Of a stretch of DNA of 64,000 nt, positions 57,473 through 64,000 are shown piece by piece (positions within the stretch are counted from its first letter, which is position 1; the number at the start of each line of letters is the position of its first letter). Origin of the DNA: Streptomyces sp. WAC08241 (lineage in GTDB: Bacteria > Actinomycetota > Actinomycetes > Streptomycetales > Streptomycetaceae); NCBI GenBank assembly GCA_007858575.1, contig CP042279.1:5768501-5832500 (forward strand), in the 5' to 3' direction. The position numbers were made by a program, and so were the translations under genes. The notes under the pieces were generated by a model. That model was not told the origin of the DNA. It made no database searches and saw nothing but the letters and a program-made list of their open reading frames with translations.

Positions 57473-58010
57473 AAGGCATTCCGTCGCCCCGCACGAGCGA
57501 CGAGGGCGCCCCGGCCGTCGGCACCACCGTCGACCACCTGACCGAGACCTACCGCGCCCACTACCGGTCGCTCCTCGGACTCGCCGCGCTGCTCCTCGAC
57601 GACACGGCCTCCTGCGAGGACGTGGTCCAGGAGGCGTTCATCCGCGTCCACTCGGCCCGCAAGCGGGTCCGCGAGCCGGAGAAGACGCTCGCCTATCTGC
57701 GCCAGACCGTCGTGAACCTCTCCCGGTCCGCGCTGCGCCGCCGCATCCTCGGCCTCAAGCTGCTCTCGAAGCCGATGCCGGACATGGCCAGCGCGGAGGA
57801 GGGGCGTACGACCAGTTGGAGCGCGAGGACCTGATCAAGGCGATGCGCGGGCTCCAGCGGCGCCAGCGCGAGGTCCTCGTCCTGCGGTACTTCGCGGACA
57901 TGACCGAGGTCCAGGTCGCCGAGACGCTGGGGATATCCCTGGGCTCGGTGAAGGCGTACGGCTCGCGGGGCATGGCGGCCCTGCGCGTCGCGATGGGAGC
58001 GACGTCGTGA
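57469..58010 (+). CDS. ECF (SigE-type) RNA polymerase sigma factor
   Basis: About 180 residues. Region 2 is YRAHYRSLLGLAALLLDDTASCEDVVQEAFIRVHSARKR (with the −10 helix), and region 4 is LQRRQREVLVLRYFADMTEVQVAETLGISLGSVKAYGSRGMAALR (−35 binding). One break lies near 57805 between them. GTG 57469 overlaps the small upstream ORF. The stop overlaps GTG 58007 of the following gene, whose product, a membrane protein with extracytoplasmic part, could be its anti-sigma partner by position. Confidence 0.88.
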
Positions 58011-58502
58011 GCGGGACGCGCGGGGAGAAGGGCAGGACCCCGAGGAGCGGGCCTCCGCGGAGGAGGCGGTGACCTCCGAGGGCCGCGAGACCACCGAGAC
58101 CGGCACGCCGGCCGACGACCGCACCGAGGACCACGGGGAGTCCGGGGAGTCCGGGGACTCCGGAGAGCCCGAGGAACGCGGCGGGGACGCCGGCGTCGGC
58201 GGGGAGACCGAGGCGCGCGGCGCGTGCGGGGAGTCCGGCGAGGCCGGGGTACGCGGGGCGGATGCCGGGGACGGCGGGGAGACCGAGGCGCGCGGGGAGT
58301 CCGGCGAGCCCGGGGCACGCGGGGCGGACGTCGAGGACCACGAGGAGACCGGGGAGCCCGAGGGACGCGGGGAGACGGGGAGCACGGGGAGCACGGGGCG
58401 GAGCCCCGGAGTGACGGGGAGACCGGGGGCGGCGGGGAGGCCGGAGGCCGTAAGGTCGCCGGGGCCCCGGAGCCCGAGTCCGAGACGAACGTGACGATCT
58501 GA
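58007..58502 (+). CDS. Acidic Glu/Gly-repeat segment following the sigma factor (probably the N-terminus of the next gene)
   Basis: GTG 58007 overlaps the sigma-factor stop and opens MSGTRGEKG. After a break near 58030 it reads as a Glu/Gly/Asp-rich chain (GESGESGDSGEPEERGG, GGETEARGESGEPGARG) made by 66–75-bp DNA repeats. One frame ends at TGA 58500–58502, but another frame is open straight into the protein at 58514. I think this is a repeat-expanded cytoplasmic N-terminal arm of that protein, split by read errors. As a free-standing protein it would be purely low-complexity. Confidence 0.45.
58186..58365 (+). repeat. Minisatellite, units of 75 and 66 bp (in-frame)
   Basis: Unit 1 (58186–58260, starting GACGCCGGCGTCGGCGGGGA) and unit 2 (58261–58326, starting GATGCCGGGGACGGCGGGGA) share most bases; a partial third unit starts at 58327. 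Lengths are multiples of three, so expansion keeps frame. Confidence 0.7.
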
Positions 58503-58513
58503 GTGGACAGCGC

Positions 58514-59619
58514 ATGGTGAACATCGAGCCCGGGTCCGGCGAGGGAGACGGGGACGAGGAGCTGGCGCTGCGGCGGATGCTCCACGGTGCCGTGGAGGGA
58601 CTGGAGCCCTCCCTCGGCTCGCTGGAGCACCTGCGCCGCGCCGTACCCGCCCGCCGCGCCCGCAAGCGGCAGGCCGTCGTGGGCGCCGCGGCCGCCGCGG
58701 TCCTCATCGGAACGGCCGTGCCGGCCTTCGTGCACGTCGCCTCCTCGGAGGGCACCACCACCGCCAGCCCCGTCAACGTCGGCCACGGCGAGGAGGCCCA
58801 GGGCGGCACCGGCGCCGAGACCGGCGTCGAGGGCGGCCAGAGCGCCGAGCCCTCCGCGAGCAGCGCCTCCCCGAGCGGGGACGGCGGGCAGGGCGCGGCC
58901 GACGGCTCCTCCGGCAAGCCGGAGCGGCCCGGCGACGGGGCATCCGGCGCGCTCCCGGGGACGGGCCGGAAGTCGTCGGCGTCGCCCGCTGCACGTCCGG
59001 CCAGCTCGGCTCGGGCGGCGCGCAGTCCGGCGGACCCGACGCCGAGGGCAAGGTGTACGGCAGCTTCCGCGTCGTCAACGTCTCCGGCACCCCTGCGTCG
59101 TGGAGGGCGCCGGCGTCGTCGGCCTCGCGGCACGGGGAGCGGCCGACCCCGGACGCGTCTCGGTGGTCCGGCACAGCTCCGGCGACGCGGGTGGCGGGCT
59201 GCCCGACCCTCGCAGGAGGCCTCCCGGCTCCTCCTGAGGCCGAACGGCTCCTACGAGGTGAAGTTCGTCTGGGTGCCGAGCGAGACCTGCCCGACGACCG
59301 GCGGCACGCCCACCCCGACGCCGACCACCCCCGTCGAACCGCCGACCACGCCGCCCCCGACGACCGCTCCGACCGAGCCGACGGTCGCCCCCGACCCCAG
59401 CACGAATCCGGACTCCGGCGGCACCGGCGGCAGCTCGGAGCCGGGCCCGGCGCCCGACGGCGGCGCGGTGGCCCAGTTGCTCCTGGCGGACGGCGAACCG
59501 GCGGACGGCAGCGTCGTGGTCAGCCACACCGCGGAGGGCGGCGGCCCTCGCTGTCGACCGTCGTCCCCGGCGCCTGCTCCGGCACGGTCTACCGCACCGG
59601 CCTCCTCGGCACTTCCTGA
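58514..59619 (+). CDS. Single-span membrane protein with secreted C-terminal domain, possible anti-sigma-type partner
   Basis: After ELALRRMLHGAVEGLEPSLGSLEHLRRAVPARRARKRQ comes one membrane span (VVGAAAAAVLIGTAVPAFVHVA) and an external Ser/Gly-rich linker. A beta-rich domain follows with VYGSFRVVNVSGTPCVVEGAGVV, SLLRPNGSYEVKFVWVPSETCP and a Pro/Thr-rich stretch (TPTPTPTTPVEPPTTPP). Breaks lie near 58965, 59200 and 59545; the end is TVVPGACSGTVYRTGLLGTS with TGA at 59617–59619. The topology and position after an ECF sigma gene suggest an anti-sigma-type regulator or sensor, but no zinc-anti-sigma HxxxCxxC motif is visible. Confidence 0.6.
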
Positions 59620-59664
59620 GGACCCCCGAGCCTCTCCCGAGCCCTCCCGGGGCCCGCCGGGCCC

Positions 59665-60400
59665 CTACAGGCCCAGCGCCGCGTCCCGGGAGGCCTCGCC
59701 TCGCGGCGCACCAGCCGGAACCACATGAAGAGCACGAAGCCGGCGAAGACGAACCACTCCGCCGTGTAGCCGAGGTTCTGGAACGCCTTCGCGTCCAGAC
59801 CCGTGCCCGCGGCGGCCGCCGCCGGGACCGGCGTGAGCCCGGCGGGGAGTCCACGAGGGTGATCCAGGCGTCGTAGACGTCGTCCCTCACCACGTTCACC
59901 AGGGACGCGGCGCTGATCATGCCGAGCTGCCCTCGGGCAGCCCGCCCGCCGTGTTCACGCCCTTCGACCCCTGGTTCTCCGAGGCCTGGAGCGCGCCCAC
60001 CACCGTGACCTCGCCGGACGGCGGGCGGGCGCCCGCCCGCCCTCGGGTAGCCAGCCCCGGACCACCGGCAGGGACCGGCCGCCGTCCGTCCGCAGCATCG
60101 TCAGGACGTACGACCCGGCCCGGCCGTCCAGCTCGCGGCCCGGCACGAGGAACTGCTCCCCGAACCGGCCGCGCGCCTCGGCCGTGCGGCCCGAGGTCTC
60201 CTTGTCCACCGGGAGCAGCGCGTCCAGCGGCTCGGCCTTCGCCGCGCTCGGGGCGGGCCGCTCCTCCGCCTCCTGGTGGGAGTCGACGCGGTCCTCGAAC
60301 TTGCCCAGTTGCCAGGTCCCCATGAAGACGCAGAACGGGATCGCCAGGAGGACGAAGAGGTTGATCCCCCACCAGCGGGGAGTGTTCAGAACCGGTACAC
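59665..60400 (-). CDS. SURF1 family protein
   Basis: About 245 residues. SURF1 proteins are two-span membrane factors for haem a/cytochrome oxidase (aa3) assembly. Visible are the N-terminal RWWGINLFVLLAIPFCVFMGTWQLGKFEDR, the external domain FLVPGRELDGRAGSYVLTMLRTDGGRSLPVVRGWLPEG, ASENQGSKGVNTAGGLPEGQL and a C-terminal span YTAEWFVFAGFVLFMWFRLVRR. The start is GTG 60400 (MYRF) with a break near 60385; others lie near 60045, 59935, 59840 and 59700. The end is EASRDAALGL with TAG at 59665–59667. Confidence 0.8.
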
Positions 60401-60456
60401 GCCCCCACGGTACGCAAGCCCGCCCGGCCCCCGTCGCCCGGGTGCCCGACCAGGAC

Positions 60457-60531
60457 CTGTCCGGCGGATCGGGGCCCGGGGACTGTCCGGCGGATCGGGG
60501 CCCGGGGCCTGTCCTGCGGATCGCGGCCGGA
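60457..60531. repeat. 26-bp tandem repeat, 2.9 copies
   Basis: CTGTCCGGCGGATCGGGGCC plus CGGGGA/C occurs at 60457–60482 and 60483–60508, with a third diverged copy at 60509–60531 that ends just before the peptidase stop. Intergenic. Confidence 0.85.
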
Positions 60532-60536
60532 CACCC

Positions 60537-62380
60537 CTAGACCGGCCGGGTCCCCAGGTGCTTCGCGGCGAACGCCAGGTCCAGGGCGACCTGCTTGATC
60601 CGCTCCTCCACCACCAGGGAGCCGTGGCCCGCGTCGTACCGGTACACCTCGTGGACCGCGCCCCGGGCCGCGAGCCGGTCGACGTAGTTGTCGATCTGGC
60701 GGATCGGGCAGCGCGGGTCGTTGACGCCGGCCGAGATGTGCACCGGGGCCTTCACCGCGTCCACGTACGTCAGCGGCGACGAGGCCGCGTACCGCTCGGG
60801 CACCTCCTCCGGGGAGCCGCCCAGGAGCGTGCGGTCCAGCGCCTTCAGGGCCTCCATCTCGTCCTCGTACGCTGTCACGTAGTCCGCGACCGGCACCGCC
60901 GCGAGGCCGACCGCCCAGGCGTCCGGCCGGGTGCCGAGCCCGAGGAGGGTCAGGTAGCCGCCCCACGAGCCGCCGGAGAGGACGAGCCGCTCCGGGTCCG
61001 CGAGCCCGCTCGCCACCGCCCACTCCCGGACCGCCTCGATGTCCTCCAGCTCGATCAGGCCGACCCGGTGCTTCAGCGCGTCCGTCCACTCCCGGCCGTA
61101 CCCCGTCGAGCCCCGGTAGTTGACCCGCACCACCGCGTACCCGTGGTCCAGCCAGGCCGCCGGGCCCGACGCGAAGGCGTCGCTGTCGTGCCAGGCCGGA
61201 CCGCCGTGCACCTCGAAGAGCGTCGGGAACGGGCCCTCGCCCTCCGCCGGGCGCTGCACGAGCGCGTGGACCCTGCCGCCGGGGCCCTCCACCCACACGT
61301 CCTCCACCGGCAGCGACGGCGGCGCCTTCGGGCCGGGCGGGTCCAGGACGACCCCGCCGTCCGTGGAGCGCACCACCGGCGGCTCGGCGGCCGAGGACCA
61401 CAGGTACTCCACGCTGCCGTCCGGCCGGGCCGTCGCGCTCGACACCGAACCGGCCGGGGTCTCCACCCGCACCAGGGCGCCGGTGGCGATCTCGTACCGC
61501 CACAGCTCGCTGCGGGCCTCGAAGCCGTGCACGATCAGCAGGCCCGAGCCGTCCGGGTACCACTCCGCCGACACGTCGCCCGGCAGGTCGAGCCGCAGGT
61601 CGGTCTCGGCGCCCGTCGCCACGTCCCAGAGCATCGGCTCCCAGCGCCCGCGCCGCTGGTGGCCGACGAGCAGCCGGGTGTCCCCGGCGGCCGGGGCGAA
61701 GCCCAGGACCGTGAGGCCCAGCTCCTCCGTGCCGCCCTTGGTGTCGTCGAGCTCCGCGACCGCGCTCCCGTCCGAGGCGCGCAGGACCCGCAGGGCCGAG
61801 TGCATCGCGTCCCCGTGCTCGGTGTGCTCGACCGCGACCAGCGAGCCGTCGTACGAGAGGTCGCCGACCCCGGCCGACTCCCGGTGCCGGTAGATCTCCA
61901 CCGGGGCGCCGGCCCCGGGCCGTACGAGGTGGACCGTCGAGCCCTCCTCGTCCGTGGAGCGGCCCACCACGACCGTGCCCTCCCGGCCGATGGCGAGCCC
62001 CGCCGGATAGGAGGGCCAGGTCCGGCACGGCCGGCTCGTCCGCGCCGCCCGCGAACGGCTGCCGCATCCACACCCCGAACTCGTCGCCGTCGGTGTCCGC
62101 GAACCACCAGACCCACTCGCCGTCCGGGGACAGCGTCCCGTCCGTCGTGCCGTTCGGCCGGTCCGTGACCTGCCGCTGCTCCCCGGTCGCCCGGTCCCAC
62201 GCGTACAGCTCGTACGTCCCCGTCGCGTTGGACACGAACAGCGAGCGGTCCGGTGCCTCCTCGGCCCACTCGGGCAGGGGAGACGCGGGGCGCGCGGAAG
62301 CGCTGCTCCCAGACGGGCGCGTCGGGGCTCGCGGGGCTCTCGGTGCTCTCGGGGCTCTCGGCGTTCTTGCTCTCAGTCAT
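60537..62380 (-). CDS. S9 family prolyl-oligopeptidase-like serine peptidase
   Basis: About 613 residues. The N-terminal beta-propeller has LYAWDRATGEQRQVTDRPNG, DGTLSPDGEWVWWFAD and SVEYLWSSAAEPP; the C-terminal alpha/beta-hydrolase domain has FEVHGGPAWHDSDAF, VRVNYRGSTGYGREW, the nucleophile in LSGGSWGGYLTLLG, the acid in ISAGVNDPRCPI and His in YDAGHGSLV. These enzymes cut small peptides or acyl-peptides in the cytoplasm; no signal peptide is seen. ATG 62380 starts MTESKNAESPEST. Breaks lie near 62285 and 62020. Confidence 0.87.
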
Positions 62381-62451
62381 GGCCCCCATCATGCTCCGGG
62401 CGGCGGACAACCGGGTCGCGTCCTCCGCAGCCTGTGGATAACCTCGCCGAC

Positions 62452-63281
62452 ATGTACTCTCCGACCCCCGAGGACTGGCGCGAGGCCAACCGGGCGCGCT
62501 GGGACGAGCGCGTCCCGATCCACGCGGCCGGTTCCTTCTACGACCTCGACGCCTTCCGCGCGGGCAAGGACGCCCTGCGGGACTTCGAGCTCGCGGAGGT
62601 CGGGGACGTCACCGGGCGGACCCTGCTCCACCTCCAGTGCCACATCGGCCTGGACACCCTCTCCTGGGCCCGGCGGGGCGCCGCCCACGTCGTCGGCCTG
62701 GACTTCTCCGAGCCGGCCGTCGAGACCGCCCGCTCGCTCGCCGCCGACCTGGGCCTCACGCAGGACCGGGCCGCCTTCGTCGCCGCCGACGTGTACGACG
62801 CGGCCGAGGCCGTCCCCGACAGCTCGTACGACGTCGTCTACACCGGCGGCGGGGCGCTGTGCTGGCTGCCCGACGTCGAGCGCTGGGCGGAGACCGCCGC
62901 CTCGCTCGTCGCCCCCGGCGGCTTCCTCTACCTGGCCGAGTTCCACCCGCTGACCGACTCGCTCGACGACGAGACCGGCAGCCGGATCGTGCACGACTAC
63001 TTCGTCCGCGAGCCGTGGGTGGACACCACCCCGGCACGTACGCCGACCTCGACGCCACCACCGTCCACAACCGCAGCGTGGAGTGGGTGCACCCGGTCGG
63101 CGAGGTCGTCACGGCGCTCGCGCGGGCGGGCCTGCGGATCGACTTCCTGCACGAGCACGACGTCTCGCTCTTCCCCCGCTACGGCACCCTCCAGCGGCAC
63201 GAGGACGGCTACTACCGCTTCCCGGCGGACCGCCCCCGCGTCCCCCTGATGTACTCGCTCAAGGCGTCCCGCCCGGCCTGA
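62452..63281 (+). CDS. Class I SAM-dependent methyltransferase
   Basis: About 276 residues. Motif I is LLHLQCHIGLDTLSWARRGAA, the acidic end of strand 2 is VVGLDFSEPAVETAR, and DVVYTGGGALCWLPDVERW with GGFLYLAEFHPL mark motifs II–III. One break lies near 63035; the C-terminal part is WVHPVGEVVTALARAGLRIDFLHEHD. ATG 62452 is preferred over GTG 62434. It is divergent from the S9 peptidase with a 71-base gap. The substrate is unknown. Confidence 0.82.
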
Positions 63282-63306
63282 GCCGACAGGACCGGGCCAC
63301 CCGGCC

Positions 63307-64000
63307 TCAGGCCGTGTCCCTCGGGCGCACGTGGTGCGTCCGGCGGCCGTCCGGGCCGAGGACCTGCGCCCCGATCTTGTGGGTGCGCAGCGACAGCGAG
63401 GTGCCCGTGATCCGCAGCGCCGGCGCGGCCCGGACGAGCGCCGCCGTCACCTCGTGCAGCTCGTCGACGGTACGGAGCCACATCGCGAGCGCCAGGTTGT
63501 GCGGTCCGGTGACCGAGGTGACGAGCCGCGTCTGGCGCAGCCGGCCGAGCGCGGCGACCGTCTCCGGCACCTCGACGGGCGGGATGTCCGCCGTCACCAG
63601 CGCCCACACCGGGCGCCCGGAGAAGAGCGCGGCGCGGGCAGACAGTGGTGGTGGAACGCGCCGGCCGCCGTCAGGACGTCCAGCCTGCGCCGCACCGTCG
63701 ACTCGCTCGTACCGCACTGCCGGGCGAGCTCGGCGGCGCTGCGGCGGGCGTCCCCGCCAGCTCCGCGACGATCCGCCGGTCCAGGTCGGTGACGTACGGG
63801 TACGCGCGCGCGGGGGCCGGCCCTGCTGCTTCTCGCCCGCCAGCTCCGTGAGGAGCTGGACCTGCCCGGGGTGAGCTGGTCGATCCGCGACCGGTACGGG
63901 CGGTTGTGCAGCCGGGTGACGACCTGCGCGCGGCACCGGACCACCCCGGGCAGGCGCCGCACCCGCCCGGCGAGGTAGCCGTCGAGGGCGTAGAGGTCGG
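63307..64000 (-). CDS. Lrp/AsnC-family regulator (5' end outside window)
   Basis: The visible part contains a ligand-domain end, then LDRRIVAELAGDARRSAAELARQCGTSESTVRRRLDVL (helix-turn-helix) and a second AsnC-type ligand domain (ALFSGRPVWALVTADIPPVEVPETVAALGRL, SVTGPHNLALAMWLRTVDELHEV, ending IGAQVLGPDGRRTHHVRPRDTA). Sequence upstream of this HTH (AQVVTRLHNRPYRSRIDQL) looks like the end of another ligand or linker region, so this is probably a double-length Lrp protein with two HTH–ligand modules. Breaks lie near 63645, 63755, 63820 and 63875. Confidence 0.75.
   Translation of the reverse strand, partial: RPLRPRRLPRRAGAAPARGGPVPRAGRHPAAQPPVPVADRPAHPGQVQLLTELAGEKQQGRPPRARTRTSPTWTGGSSRSWRGRPPQRRRARPAVRYERVDGAAQAGRPDGGRRVPPPLSARAALFSGRPVWALVTADIPPVEVPETVAALGRLRQTRLVTSVTGPHNLALAMWLRTVDELHEVTAALVRAAPALRITGTSLSLRTHKIGAQVLGPDGRRTHHVRPRDTA

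Noticed and set aside
60457..60531. Possible CRISPR array
   Set aside because: Units abut with no spacers and are few; ordinary tandem repeats. No cas genes in the window.
60276..62168. Long plus-strand ORF of 630 codons opposite the S9 peptidase
   Set aside because: Arg/Pro/Gly/His-rich shadow of a high-GC gene; the minus strand carries all peptidase motifs.
1..64000. tRNA, rRNA or known riboswitch genes
   Set aside because: No cloverleaf with a GTTCGA-type T-arm or other recognisable RNA signature was found by eye; a covariance search (tRNAscan, Rfam) would be decisive.

Overview
The window is very GC-rich, third codon positions are almost always G or C, and GTG and TTG starts are common. 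It carries core actinomycete genes (pyrE, fba, purA, the YbaB–RecR pair, lysC/ask), secreted proteins with Streptomyces-type signal peptides, a chitinase with DasR-like operators and a perfect Streptomyces-type parS site. It is almost certainly a Streptomyces (or very close relative) chromosome, from the core arm near the origin.

Reading quality matters here. Dozens of reading frames, including purA, pyrE, fba and lysC, break and resume one base out of phase, often at short G or C runs. Conserved protein sequence continues across each break. These look like sequencing or assembly indels rather than real decay, so I give such genes as one CDS and list the breaks. Three loci look truly broken: an insertion-split ATPase gene, a truncated aminotransferase copy and a PstS-like remnant.

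Layout. 1–7326: an acquired, less GC-rich block with the tail of an unrecognised gene and a very large protein joining a PD-(D/E)xK-like nuclease motif to a HerA/FtsK-type ATPase. This is probably part of a multi-gene phage-defence system. It is split by an 874-bp DDE insertion sequence with an 8-bp target duplication. 7398–14892: an aminotransferase plus a truncated tandem copy, a Cys/Gly-tailed membrane protein, DUF2617, a membrane aminopropyltransferase-like protein, an SRPBCC protein, an aldose epimerase and pyrE. 14959–14990: parS inside a long palindrome. 15109–22818: fba, a MalY-like lyase, a secreted beta-propeller protein, an MFS exporter, DUF3151 and a DUF3152 protein. 22940–26157: a kynurenine pathway cluster (kynA, kynU and an alpha/beta hydrolase that may be the missing formamidase). 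26272–29448: a NarL-type two-component system and a P450. 29481–34982: a membrane protein, a lipid-kinase-like protein, divergent purA, a PstS remnant and a quinone-reductase-like enzyme.

35038–45108: a large secreted Rhs/YD-repeat protein with a small membrane protein just downstream (candidate immunity), divergent from a secreted FG-GAP-repeat protein. 45208–46183: a family 19 chitinase behind two DasR-like sites. 46187–48399: a cluster of small genes (DUF397, a WhiJ-like XRE regulator, an unknown protein and a toxin–antitoxin-like pair). 48386–51751: a MarR/DJ-1 operon with paired operators, a class III aminotransferase and a GntR regulator. 51988–58010: an unknown conserved protein, a SLATT-like membrane protein, YbaB, RecR, DUF5063, lysC and an ECF sigma factor. 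58007–64000: a repeat-bearing secreted or anchored protein, SURF1, an S9 peptidase, a methyltransferase and an edge-truncated Lrp-family regulator.
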